Part shown: piece after piece, positions 8,580 to 16,972 of the stretch
How the letters are laid out: each line of letters begins with the position of its first letter
How positions within the stretch are numbered: position 1 is the stretch's first letter
Assembly: GCA_018710945.1 (NCBI GenBank)
Contig: DVIW01000017.1
Span: 1-64,000, forward strand
DNA from: Candidatus Aphodovivens avistercoris
GTDB lineage: Bacteria; Actinomycetota; Coriobacteriia; Coriobacteriales; Eggerthellaceae
DNA: 64,000 nucleotides
Direction of reading: 5' to 3'
Notes under the pieces: generated by a model
The model's input: only the letters and a program-made list of their open reading frames with translations
Databases searched by the model: none
Told to the model about the DNA's origin: nothing
Made by a program: the position numbers and the translations under genes

Positions 8580-9506
8580 CTAGCCCTGCTTCACCTTGCG
8601 CGCGATGCGGTCGGCCACCGACAGTTCCTCGCGCTTGTCGCCGCCCCAGAACACCACCGCTATCATGCCCGGGCCCACGTGGCTGCCGATGACCGGCCCG
8701 ATGCTGCTTTCCAGGAACAGGATGGAGTCGTCAACCTTCGACAGCGCCTCCTTCAGGCGCTCGGCATCCTTCGGGCAGTCGGCGTTGCCGATGACCACGT
8801 ACTTCGCCGGCCCCTCGGAATCCACGCGCTTTGCGTAGTAGTCGGCCAGCTGCTTGATGCCCTTCTTGCGCCCGCGCGCCACGCCGGAAAGCGACAGCTT
8901 GCCGTCCGCGCCGATGGTCAGAAGCGGCTTCACGTCCAGCTTCGCACCGGCGTAGGCCACCGAGCCGGGAATGCGCCCGCCGCGGCGCAGCGACTCCAAA
9001 TCGTCCACCATGAACTCCGCGTCCACGAAGAAACGGGCCTCTTCCGCCCAGGCGGCAAGCTCCTTGGCCGACAGCCCGTTCTCGCGCTGGCGCAGCGCCT
9101 CGTGCACCAAAAGCGCCTCGGCCACCGAGGCCAGGCGCGTGTCCACCAGGTACAGCTCGGCGTCGGGATGCTCTTCCATCAGCTGGTCGTGCACGAGCGC
9201 CGCCGCGTCGTAGCTGCCGGACAGGCCGCTGGAGAACACCAGGCACACCGTGGGCACGCCGCTGGCGATGGCGCGCTCGAACGCCTCGCGGTACACCGGC
9301 ACGGGCACCTGCGCGGTGGTGGGCTGGGCCCCGTCGCGCATGGCCTGGAAGAACTCGTGCGCCGTGGTGGAGCGGTACAAATCGTCGGCGCGCTCGCCGT
9401 CCTCCATGATGTAGGGGAACTCGATCAGCTCCACGCCCTCGCGATCCACCACCTCGAAGGGCAGATCGCAGCACGAGTCGATGATGAGGTTGCACAAGCA
9501 GGTCAC
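8580..9506 (-). CDS. DegV family fatty-acid-binding protein
   Basis: 308 aa, full length for DegV/FakB proteins, which bind a single fatty acid and, in FakAB systems, present it to a kinase for phosphorylation. Typical motifs are NLIIDSCCDLP at the N-terminus, PTTAQVPVPVY, VFSSGLSGSYDAA and the LESLRRGGRIPG segment. No FakA kinase is in the window, so the partner is unknown. The GTG start at 9506 follows AAGGAGA at 5 nt. It precedes the dehydrogenase-like gene and follows pncB, both on the same strand. Confidence 0.9.
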   Translation of the reverse strand: MTCLCNLIIDSCCDLPFEVVDREGVELIEFPYIMEDGERADDLYRSTTAHEFFQAMRDGAQPTTAQVPVPVYREAFERAIASGVPTVCLVFSSGLSGSYDAAALVHDQLMEEHPDAELYLVDTRLASVAEALLVHEALRQRENGLSAKELAAWAEEARFFVDAEFMVDDLESLRRGGRIPGSVAYAGAKLDVKPLLTIGADGKLSLSGVARGRKKGIKQLADYYAKRVDSEGPAKYVVIGNADCPKDAERLKEALSKVDDSILFLESSIGPVIGSHVGPGMIAVVFWGGDKREELSVADRIARKVKQG

Positions 9507-9656
9507 GACGGTCTCCTTGTCTGTCGGGTGCCTCGTTGGCCGTTCCGAATCCGTTTCGCCCGCGCCGCCCCCTTTCAGGCGCGCGGGATGAGCCCGCCTT
9601 CCGCGTCCGGCCCCGAAAGGCGCGCCGGCGCGGGCCGTGCGGGCCCTTGCAGCATA

Positions 9657-11111
9657 TTACGCGATGCCGCGCATGCGCGCCACCAGGGCGTGGCGGCGCT
9701 CGTAAAGCCCGCGCTCCAACCCCACCGGGTAGGTGTGGGGGTTCAGCATGCGCTTCTGGCTTTCGTCGAGGGTCTCCAGCTGCGCCTGCGTGCGCTCGCG
9801 CGCCGCCAACGCATCGCGTCCGGACGCGTCCAGCACCGAAGCGCCGTTGCGGGCCAGGGGCTCGAGCAGCGTCTCGAAGCGCATGCCCCCCAGCTTCTTG
9901 CGGCGCAGCGAGTCGAACGGGTCCACGATCACGCCCTCGTCGTTCACCGGCGCGTTCACGTCGAACACCATGTCGCCGGCGATGCGGCCGTCCGGGTAGT
10001 AGCAGCGGCGCACGTTCAGCACGCCGGGCACGGTCAGCTTGGCCGCCGTCTCGGAGATTTTCAGGCGGTCCTCCCACGGCGCGTCCGCCGAAGCGCGCGA
10101 AGCCGACAGCTTGTACACGCCGCCGAGCGTGGGCTGGTCGTAGGCGCAGGCCAGCTTCGTGCCCACGCCCCACGAGGCCACCTGGGCGCCCTCGTCGCGG
10201 ATGGACTGGATGGTGTGCTCGTCCAGGTCGTTGGACAGCACGATGCCGCAGTCCTCAAGCCCCGCGGCGTCCAGCTTGCGCCGCGCCATCTTCGCCAGCC
10301 AAGCCAAGTCACCCGAGTCGATGCGGATGCCCGCCAGCCGCTGCCCGCGCGCCTTCATCTCCAGGCCCACCGTGATGGCGTTGTCGATGCCGCGCTCCAC
10401 GTCGTAGGTGTCCACCAGGAGCACGCAGTTGGTGGGGAACTCGCGCGCGTAGGCGCGGAACGCCTCCAGCTCGTCGGAAAACGACATCACCCACGAGTGC
10501 GCGTGCGTCCCCGACACGGGGATGCCGAACAGCCGGCCCGCCATCACGTTGGAGGTGGAGGCGCAACCGCCCACCACTGCGGCGCGCGACGCCCAAATGC
10601 CGCCGCCGGGGCCCTGCGCGCGGCGCAGGCCGAACTCCGCCACCGGCGCTTGGGCCGCCTGGCACACGCGCGCGGCCTTCGTGGCGATGAGCGTCTCGAA
10701 GCTCACGCAGTTCAGAAGCGCGGTTTCCAGCAGCTGGCACTCCATGATGGGGCCCATCACCCGCACGATGGGCTCGTTGGGGAACACCGCCGTGCCCTCC
10801 GCTACCGCGTCCACGTCCACCGACAGCCTGAAGCCGCCCAGGTAGTCCAAAAACGACGCGCTGAACAGCCGCCCGCCGCCTGGCGCGGGAAGGGAGGCCA
10901 GGTAGTCCACGTCCTCGGGCGTGAATGAGAACCCGTCGATCAGATCGGCCAGATGCGCCATGCCGCTGGCGATGGCGTAGCCGCCCTTGAACGGGTAGCT
11001 GCGGAAGGACATGTGGAAGCACGCCTGGGTGCCCGCCTTGCCGGAATCCAGGTAGCCCTGCGCCATGGTGAGCTGGTACAGGTCCGTCAGCAGCGCGTCG
11101 TGTATCTCCAT
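9657..11111 (-). CDS. pncB: Nicotinate phosphoribosyltransferase
   Basis: 484 aa. Converts nicotinate and PRPP to nicotinate mononucleotide in the NAD salvage pathway (cytosolic, ATP-stimulated). Recognisable pieces are the N-terminal LLTDLYQLTMAQGYLDSGK, GTHAHSWVMSFSDE (active-site His region), LLVDTYDVERGIDNAI, GIRIDSGDLAWL and SNDLDEHTIQSI, with WGVGTKLACAYDQPTLGGVYKL near the PRPP site. The ATG at 11111 begins the conserved fold; AAAGGGG lies somewhat far upstream (about 12 nt). ricT ends 40 nt upstream on the same strand, so the gene may be read from the tmk-holB-ricT transcript. Confidence 0.95.
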   Translation of the reverse strand: MEIHDALLTDLYQLTMAQGYLDSGKAGTQACFHMSFRSYPFKGGYAIASGMAHLADLIDGFSFTPEDVDYLASLPAPGGGRLFSASFLDYLGGFRLSVDVDAVAEGTAVFPNEPIVRVMGPIMECQLLETALLNCVSFETLIATKAARVCQAAQAPVAEFGLRRAQGPGGGIWASRAAVVGGCASTSNVMAGRLFGIPVSGTHAHSWVMSFSDELEAFRAYAREFPTNCVLLVDTYDVERGIDNAITVGLEMKARGQRLAGIRIDSGDLAWLAKMARRKLDAAGLEDCGIVLSNDLDEHTIQSIRDEGAQVASWGVGTKLACAYDQPTLGGVYKLSASRASADAPWEDRLKISETAAKLTVPGVLNVRRCYYPDGRIAGDMVFDVNAPVNDEGVIVDPFDSLRRKKLGGMRFETLLEPLARNGASVLDASGRDALAARERTQAQLETLDESQKRMLNPHTYPVGLERGLYERRHALVARMRGIA

Positions 11112-11151
11112 CGAGACGTTCGATCCCCTTTCGGTTTTCCCGGCCACGCTC

Positions 11152-12615
11152 CTACGCCTGGCCGGAGGTTCCCTGCGCCGGCGCGTCGCCGCCGTGGGCC
11201 TTGTGGCTGCGGCGCCGGCTGCGGCGTCCCGACCCGTCGCCGGAAGCGCGCTTGGGCGCCTGCTCGTCGCGCGGGACGCGGCGCGCGGCATCGGAGGGAT
11301 GCCCGCCGTCCTGCTGCCCGCCCGGCCGCTGCTGGCGCAGCGCCGAGGACTTCCGCCCGGGACGCGGCGCGCCGGCGGCGGCCTTCTTGCGCTCGCCGCC
11401 CTGCTGTTTGCCCGGCGTCGCCGCGCGCTTCTTCTGCTTGGAAGCCTGGTCGCGGCCGGCGTTCTTGCCCGCGCCCTTGCCGCCCTGCTGCCCGCGCTTC
11501 TTCTGCTCCTTGGCGCCGCCGTCGGCCGCGGCGCCCTCGCCCGTGACCACCTTCGAGCGGCGGCGCGGCTTGCGTCCCTGCGTCGGAGCGTGGTCGGCGG
11601 CGGCCTTGCCGCGCTTGCCGGAGCCGCCCTGCTTCGAGCCTCCCGAGCCCGATCCGCCCGTATGGCGCACCGCGCCCGGCTTCGCCAGCTTGTCCTTGCC
11701 CGTCAGGTTCGCCGAAGGCACGAGCGTCGAGGCGAACCCGGAGGGCACGGCCGGCGCCGTGGCCTCGTCCCATGCCTCCCGCCCCACCGCATGCGGGCGC
11801 CCGCCGTCCTCGGCGGGCTCGAAGGACGCCAGCGGCACCTTCGCCACCTGGCCGTCCTCGGTTCTAAGTGCCACCGTCTCGCGCGGCACGTCCAGATCGA
11901 CCACCTTCGCGGGGCCCTCGGGCGTGTCGATGAGGGCGTTTTTCTTCGGAGCGCGCGACTTGAAGTCCTTGTACGCGTCGAATTCGTAGCGCAGGCAGCA
12001 CATCAAGCGGCCGCACACGCCGGAGATCTTCTGCGGGTTCAGAGAGAGGTCCTGCTCCTTGGCCATGCGGATGGACACCGGGCAGAACTCGCCGCCCAGG
12101 CGCTTGCAGCACAGCTCCTGGCCGCAGTGGCCCAAGCCGCCCACCATGCGCGCCTCGTCGCGCACGCCGATCTGGCGCATGTCCACGCGCACGTGGAAGC
12201 GGGATGCCAGCTTGCGCACCAACTCGCGGAAGTCGATGCGCTCCTCGGCCTCGAAGTAGAACACCGCACGGTCGCCGTCGAGCAGGTACTCCACCGACAC
12301 GGGGTGCATGTCCTCGCTGGTCTCGGCCGCCATCTCCTTGAACACCGGCAGCGCCTCTTCGGAAAGGCGGCGCATCTCGGCGGCCTTCTGGCGGTCCTCG
12401 TCGGTCGCCTTGCGCTTCACGGGCTTCAGCGGGCTCTTCAGCTTCTTGACGCGCTCGGCGTCGACCTCCATCACGTCGTCCACCATCACGCCCATCTCCA
12501 GCCCGCGGGCGGTGCTCACCACCACCTCGTCGCCCTTGGCCACCTCAGCCTGGGCAGGGTCGAACCACAACGTGCGGTGGTTGTTCTTCAGTTTAACGGG
12601 TGCGACCCGCGTCAT
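11152..12615 (-). CDS. ricT: PSP1/RicT-type protein with long basic tail
   Basis: 487 aa. Residues 1-~275 are the PSP1 domain of RicT (YaaT), part of the Ric complex that assists mRNA cleavage by RNase Y in Firmicutes and carries Fe-S clusters. The cysteine signature is intact: GLGHCGQELCCKRLGG, FCPVS and GVCGRLMCCLRYE. RicT proteins usually end near 270-300 aa; here ~200 extra residues follow, rich in Lys, Arg, Gly, Gln and Ala, presumably disordered and suited to nucleic-acid contact. The ATG at 12615 has GAGG about 8 nt upstream. It starts 14 nt after holB stops; the tmk-holB-ricT order is also common in Firmicutes. Confidence 0.9.
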   Translation of the reverse strand: MTRVAPVKLKNNHRTLWFDPAQAEVAKGDEVVVSTARGLEMGVMVDDVMEVDAERVKKLKSPLKPVKRKATDEDRQKAAEMRRLSEEALPVFKEMAAETSEDMHPVSVEYLLDGDRAVFYFEAEERIDFRELVRKLASRFHVRVDMRQIGVRDEARMVGGLGHCGQELCCKRLGGEFCPVSIRMAKEQDLSLNPQKISGVCGRLMCCLRYEFDAYKDFKSRAPKKNALIDTPEGPAKVVDLDVPRETVALRTEDGQVAKVPLASFEPAEDGGRPHAVGREAWDEATAPAVPSGFASTLVPSANLTGKDKLAKPGAVRHTGGSGSGGSKQGGSGKRGKAAADHAPTQGRKPRRRSKVVTGEGAAADGGAKEQKKRGQQGGKGAGKNAGRDQASKQKKRAATPGKQQGGERKKAAAGAPRPGRKSSALRQQRPGGQQDGGHPSDAARRVPRDEQAPKRASGDGSGRRSRRRSHKAHGGDAPAQGTSGQA

Positions 12616-12629
12616 ACCATCAACCTCGC

Positions 12630-13805
12630 TTAACGTATTCCCGACGCGCCCGGCCGGGCACCGCGGCCCGGTCCGAACAGCGCGTCGCGCACTTCGAACA
12701 GCAATGCGTCCACGCATGTTTCCGGAGACACATTATAGGAGATCGCCTCGTCGCAGCGGCGCACGGCGACCAGCGCTTCGGCGGCGCGCGCCTCGTCGGT
12801 GTGCGCGGCCGCCTCTTCCAGCGCCGCGCGCACATCGGCATTGATGACCAGCTCCGGCGTCTCCGCGCAGATGGCCAGCACGTCGCGCAGCCACGACGCC
12901 GCGATGGCCGTGAGCTGCCGCAGCGACTCCTTGGACTTCGCCGTCAGGGCGCGCTTGTTGCGCGCCTCGATCTGGCGGATGGCCGACTTCGCCAAAAAGT
13001 CGGCGTTTTTCGCCAGCTCTTCCTCCTGCTCGGCGCGCACCGCGTCCAGCGGTGCCTTCGACTTCACCACCAAATCTCCGGCGGTCTGCAGGATGTCCCA
13101 GTCGTCGGCGTTGCGCAGCCGGTCCATCGCCTCCAGCACGAGGGAACGGAACGCCAAGCGCTCGTTGGACTTCAGGAACTCCACCGCGCGCGTGATCGAG
13201 CCGCCGCACGACTCGATGGCGATGCGGCACTTCTCCAGCGACGCGCCGGTGTTCTGCGCCAGGATGCCCGCCGCCTCGCGCGCAGGGATGTGCCGGAAGG
13301 GCACCACCTGGCAGCGCGACACGATGGTGGGCAGAACGCTCTCGCGGATGCGCGCCATCAGGATGAACACCACATCGGCAGGCGGCTCTTCCAGCGTTTT
13401 GAGGAAGGCGTTGGCCGCCTGGGTTCCCAGCCGGTCGGCGTCCTCCACGATGTAGACCTTGCGCTTGGCCTGGATGGGAGCCAGCGCCGAAGCCGACACC
13501 AGCTCGCGCACCTGGTCGACGAGGTAGCCGCTGGCCCCCTCCGGGCGCAGGTGCACCACGTCGGGATGCTTGCGGCGCAGGATGCGGCCGCAGGCGTCGC
13601 AGTCGCCGCACTGGCCGCCGCGCGGGCCGGTGGGGCCCTTCGGGCACATGACCGCCTGCGCCAGCGCGTAGGCGGCGGCCGTCTTGTTCGAGCCGGCCGG
13701 GCCCACGAACAGGTAGGCGTGGCTCACGCGGTCGTGCATGACGCTGGCACGCAGAAACTCGCGCACCTTCGGTTGCCCCAGGATGCCCTCGAACGCGTCA
13801 GCCAC
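12630..13805 (-). CDS. holB: DNA polymerase III delta-prime subunit
   Basis: 391 aa clamp-loader subunit. The AAA+ core has GPAGSNKT at 35-42 in place of Walker A (Asn instead of Gly before Lys), four zinc-ligand cysteines at 54, 66, 69 and 72 (CGDCDAC), VYIVEDADRL as Walker B-like strand and NAFLKTLEEPP, the hallmark of delta-prime and gamma/tau subunits. The C-terminal half is the oligomerisation collar. The GTG start at 13805 has GGAGG 7 nt upstream and overlaps the last 8 nt of tmk, implying translational coupling. Confidence 0.93.
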   Translation of the reverse strand: MADAFEGILGQPKVREFLRASVMHDRVSHAYLFVGPAGSNKTAAAYALAQAVMCPKGPTGPRGGQCGDCDACGRILRRKHPDVVHLRPEGASGYLVDQVRELVSASALAPIQAKRKVYIVEDADRLGTQAANAFLKTLEEPPADVVFILMARIRESVLPTIVSRCQVVPFRHIPAREAAGILAQNTGASLEKCRIAIESCGGSITRAVEFLKSNERLAFRSLVLEAMDRLRNADDWDILQTAGDLVVKSKAPLDAVRAEQEEELAKNADFLAKSAIRQIEARNKRALTAKSKESLRQLTAIAASWLRDVLAICAETPELVINADVRAALEEAAAHTDEARAAEALVAVRRCDEAISYNVSPETCVDALLFEVRDALFGPGRGARPGASGIR

Positions 13806-14559
13806 GGCCGCCCTCCTTCCGCGCGGGGCGCCCGCCCCGGTTGCGGCGGCGCGGTGGGCGGTCGAGCTGGGCGAACAGCCTCCCGTCGTCAAGCTCGTCG
13901 GCCATCCAGGGGAACAAGTCGGCCAGCTGGGCGAACACGGCGCGCGCGGTGTCGGAGCGCTTGCCGGCGCTCTCCACCGTGCGGATGCGCTCGGGCTCGC
14001 GGCGCGCCGCCTCCAGAAAGCCCTCCATCACGCGCTCGTGGAACGCCGCGCCGCCGCGCTCGATGCGGTCGGCCCCGCGGCGGGTGGCGCGCTTGAGGCT
14101 GGCAGCCGAGCCCCCCGCCACCAACAGGATGGTGCGGCAGGGGCAGACGCCCTGGCAGGCGAACTCGTTGGCGCGGCGCACGAACTCGGCGGAAAGGCCG
14201 CGCCCGCACGCCTGGTAGGCCAGCGTCGAATCGGTGAAGCGGTCGCACAGCACCACGGCGCCGCGCTCAAGCGCCGGCTTGATGACCTCCGACACCAGCT
14301 GGGCGCGCGCCGCCTCGAACACGAGCAGCTCGCTTTCGTCGGACAGCTCGCCGTTGCCGGGATCCAGCACCACCTGGCGCAGCTTCTCGCCGATGGGCGT
14401 GCCGCCCGGCTCGCGCAGGCTGACCACCTCCAGGCCATGGCGGCGCAGCGCCTTCGCCAGAAAGCGGATGTGCGTGGACTTGCCCGCGCCGTCGCCGCCC
14501 TCGAAGGTTATGAAAACGCCGCGGGCGCCGCCCGCGCTGTCCTGTCCGCCGTGAACCAC
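13798..14559 (-). CDS. tmk: Thymidylate kinase
   Basis: 253 aa, slightly long. Phosphorylates dTMP to dTDP for DNA synthesis. Motifs are the P-loop GGDGAGKS at 21-28, LREPGGTPIGE, LCDRFTDSTLAYQ (DR motif) and the arginine-rich lid RRGADRIERG. A C-terminal ~30-aa tail (RPPRRRNRGGRPARKEGGRG) is basic and probably disordered. The GTG at 14559 has AGGAAAG about 8 nt upstream. First gene of the tmk-holB-ricT run. Family and reaction are secure. Confidence 0.94.
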   Translation of the reverse strand: MVHGGQDSAGGARGVFITFEGGDGAGKSTHIRFLAKALRRHGLEVVSLREPGGTPIGEKLRQVVLDPGNGELSDESELLVFEAARAQLVSEVIKPALERGAVVLCDRFTDSTLAYQACGRGLSAEFVRRANEFACQGVCPCRTILLVAGGSAASLKRATRRGADRIERGGAAFHERVMEGFLEAARREPERIRTVESAGKRSDTARAVFAQLADLFPWMADELDDGRLFAQLDRPPRRRNRGGRPARKEGGRG

Positions 14560-14688
14560 CGATCCACTTTCCTATCGAAACCAAAGCCCCGCCGCTTGCG
14601 CCGCACCCGTTGCCGGAAAGGCGCGCGGGCGCGCTTCCGTCGCCGAACGCGAACGAAAGGGCGCGTCCCGCCGGCAGCGCCGACGAGA

Positions 14689-16221
14689 CTAGATGAGGTC
14701 GTACACGTCGTCGCCGTGGGCATCCACGCCCACGAACACCGGGAAGTCCGCCACCTCGATGCGGCGCAGCGCCTCGGTGCCCAGATCGTCGTAGGCGACC
14801 GTCTCCGATGATGCCACGCGCTGCGCCAGCAGGGCCGCCGCCCCGCCGCATGCCACGAAATAAACGGAATCCGTCTCGGCGCAGGCGCGCTTCACCTCGT
14901 CGCTGCGGTGCCCCTTGCCCACCGTGGCGGCGATGCCGGCGCGGTGCAGGGCGGGCGCGGCGAAGTCCATGCGCGAGGCGGTGGTGGGGCCCACCGCGCC
15001 GAACGGGCGCCCGGCGGCAGGCGGCGTGGGGCCGGCGTAGAAGATGGCCTGGCCCTCAAGCCCGTAAGGCAGCTTTCCGCCGTTGCGCTCGAGCTCGTCC
15101 ATCAGTCGCACGTGCCCGGCGTCGCGCAGCGTGTACAGCGGGCCGGAAAGCAGGCAGGCCTGCCCTGCTTCAAGCCCGCGCAGCTGCGCGCGGTCGAGCG
15201 GCAGCGAAAGGCGCACCGGCTCGTCGGCGGACGCCGGCCCCGCATCCGCACCCGAAGCCGCCCCCGCCGCTTCGGCAGCGCACGGAACCGCAGGCTCCGA
15301 AGACGCGGCGCGGCCGGGCGCGCAGCCCTCCGCAGGCGCAGCGGATCCTTCGTGCGCCCCCCCGGCCGACGACGCCAGATCAACCGTGACGCGGCGCATC
15401 GCGCTGCAGCCCATGTTGATGGCCACCGGCAGCGCCGCGATGTGGCAGGGCGCCGTCTCCACGCGCACCGCCAGCGCGGCGCACGCGCCGCCGAGCCCGC
15501 CCGGGCCCACGCCCGTAGCGTTCACCGCGGCCAGCAGCTCTTCCTCCAGCGCGCGCACGCGCTCATCGGGCACCGGCTCGTCCACGGGCCGCATCAGCGC
15601 GCGCTTCGCCATGCCCGCCACCTTGTCGAACGTGGCGCCGATGCCCACGCCGATGACAAGCGGCGGGCAGGCGTTCGCGCCCTTCTCGCGCACGCAGCGC
15701 ACCACTTCCGCCACGATGCCGGCACGCCCGGCGCCCGGCGGCAGCATGACCACGCGGCTGGCGTTGTCGGACCCGCCGCCCTTCAGCATGATGCGCAGGC
15801 GCGCCGCGCCCGGCTCGTCAACGGGATGGATGTCGCAGAACGCGGGCGTGTTGTCGCCGGGGTTAGAGCGGTCCAGCACCGCGTCGCGCACGGTGGACTT
15901 GCGCAGGCGCGCCTCGTCGTAGGCGCGCGCCACCGCCGCATCCACGCCGGCGAACACATCGGCGGGCACCAGCACGCCCGGGCCCGCCTCCAGGCTCACC
16001 CACACGGTGCCGGTGTCCTGGCAGATGGGCACCCGGTCGCGCGACGCGATGCGCGCGTTCTCCACCAGCTGCGCGAGCACCGCGCGCCCGCGCGGCGCCT
16101 CCTCGCGCTCCAGCGCCGCCTCAAGGCCCGCCAGCACGTCTGCGGGAAGATCGCAGGCCAGGCGGGGAATGGCTTCGTAGACGGCGGCGGCGACCGCCTC
16201 TTTCGAGATGATGGTTTCCAT
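14689..16221 (-). CDS. Class I fumarate hydratase, alpha and beta domains in one chain
   Basis: 510 aa. Interconverts fumarate and malate with a 4Fe-4S cluster. Residues 1-~280 are the alpha domain (ICQDTG with Cys67, MLKGGGSDNAS, PPLVIGVGIGATFDK, PVAINMGC). Residues ~336-510 are the beta domain (SGPLYTLRDAGHVR, YAGPTPPAAGRPFGAVGPTTASRMD, GKGHRSDEVK). Many anaerobes encode these halves as two genes; here they are joined by a ~50-aa Ala/Gly/Ser/Glu-rich linker (283-335). The related two-subunit L(+)-tartrate dehydratase is the main alternative. The start is uncertain between ATG 16221 and ATG 16230; neither has a strong ribosome binding site. The NTPase gene ends 29 nt upstream. With malic enzyme (21097-22248) it suggests malate/fumarate flux. 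Confidence 0.88.
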   Translation of the reverse strand: METIISKEAVAAAVYEAIPRLACDLPADVLAGLEAALEREEAPRGRAVLAQLVENARIASRDRVPICQDTGTVWVSLEAGPGVLVPADVFAGVDAAVARAYDEARLRKSTVRDAVLDRSNPGDNTPAFCDIHPVDEPGAARLRIMLKGGGSDNASRVVMLPPGAGRAGIVAEVVRCVREKGANACPPLVIGVGIGATFDKVAGMAKRALMRPVDEPVPDERVRALEEELLAAVNATGVGPGGLGGACAALAVRVETAPCHIAALPVAINMGCSAMRRVTVDLASSAGGAHEGSAAPAEGCAPGRAASSEPAVPCAAEAAGAASGADAGPASADEPVRLSLPLDRAQLRGLEAGQACLLSGPLYTLRDAGHVRLMDELERNGGKLPYGLEGQAIFYAGPTPPAAGRPFGAVGPTTASRMDFAAPALHRAGIAATVGKGHRSDEVKRACAETDSVYFVACGGAAALLAQRVASSETVAYDDLGTEALRRIEVADFPVFVGVDAHGDDVYDLI

Positions 16222-16250
16222 GCCGGCCATTGTAGCGCAACGCGCGGCCG

Positions 16251-16862
16251 TCACCGCGCCCGAAACGCCCCCAGCACCGCTTCCGCGCCCGCATCGTCCG
16301 GTGCAAGGGAGACGGGCTCTCCCCAGACGGGCCGGAAGCGCTCCTGCGCAAGCGGCAGCAGATCGGCGCGCACCACGACGAGCGCATGGGGAAACGCCTC
16401 GGTCGGCCCCCGGCCAAGCAGGCCCATCGCCGCGGCGAGGCCCTCCCCGCGCACAAGCTCCAACCGGCCGAGCTCGTCCACCGCAAGCAAGCCGGGACGC
16501 GGCGCGCGGCCCTCCGCCTCGCGAGCGAGCTCCAAGAAGTGCGCGTTCACCCGCGCGATGGCGCCGTCGTCGATGGCCCAGCCCAGTCCGGCGCGCCCCG
16601 CCTGGCTCGAAGCGTCGTAGCGGCCTTCCTTCCGGGCAAGGTCGGCCCGCCGCGCGAACGCGATCCGCTCGCCGCACGGCAGCAGCACGTTGTCGATGCC
16701 GAGCTTTTCGAACCCGCCGCTCCCCTCCCCGTCGGCGGCACGCCACACGCCCGGCGCGACGACGCCGGCGCAGCGGACACCCGCCTCGGCGAGCCGCTCG
16801 ACCAGCCGGACAAGCCAGCGCGTCTTGCCCGACTGCACCTCTCCCGTCAACGCGAACAGCAC
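16251..16862 (-). CDS. THEP1-like nucleoside-triphosphatase / DUF2478-like
   Basis: 203 aa small P-loop NTPase. Walker A is GEVQSGKT (residues 7-14) directly at the N-terminus and Walker B-like LLAVDELGRLEL is near residue 130, both as in THEP1/NTPase_1 and the related DUF2478 proteins. Substrate unknown. The GTG start at 16862 has AGGAGGG about 8 nt upstream. It reads into fumarase and is divergent from the DUF364-ABC importer cluster across a short symmetrical AT-rich region, so both sides may share control. DUF2478-type proteins are often near molybdenum genes (known context), which is suggestive here but not proof. Confidence 0.75.
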   Translation of the reverse strand: MLFALTGEVQSGKTRWLVRLVERLAEAGVRCAGVVAPGVWRAADGEGSGGFEKLGIDNVLLPCGERIAFARRADLARKEGRYDASSQAGRAGLGWAIDDGAIARVNAHFLELAREAEGRAPRPGLLAVDELGRLELVRGEGLAAAMGLLGRGPTEAFPHALVVVRADLLPLAQERFRPVWGEPVSLAPDDAGAEAVLGAFRAR

Positions 16863-16895
16863 GGCCCTTCCCTCCTTCAGCCCTTTTCTTCTCCA

Positions 16896-16933
16896 ATTAT
16901 ACTTTCATGCAAAGATTTTCATTTAAGTATAAT
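16896..16933. promoter_or_regulatory. Symmetrical divergent promoter/operator: ATTATACTT...AAGTATAAT
   Basis: A perfect 9-bp inverted repeat (16896-16904 and 16925-16933) is separated by 20 nt. Each arm contains TATAAT read outward, so both the NTPase (minus) and the DUF364 gene (plus) have a consensus -10 box at the same relative place. The spacer contains ATGCAAAGATTTT. The AT-rich block stands out sharply from the surrounding sequence. The -35 boxes are weak, as expected for regulated promoters. Regulator unknown. Confidence 0.6.
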
Positions 16934-16972
16934 ATAGGGAGCGCCGAACCGCCATCGATGAAAGAAGGTCCC

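Noticed and set aside
8451-10928. Long plus-strand open frame (about 825 codons) opposite degV and pncB
   Set aside because: Same shadow effect; the two minus-strand genes have complete families and good starts.
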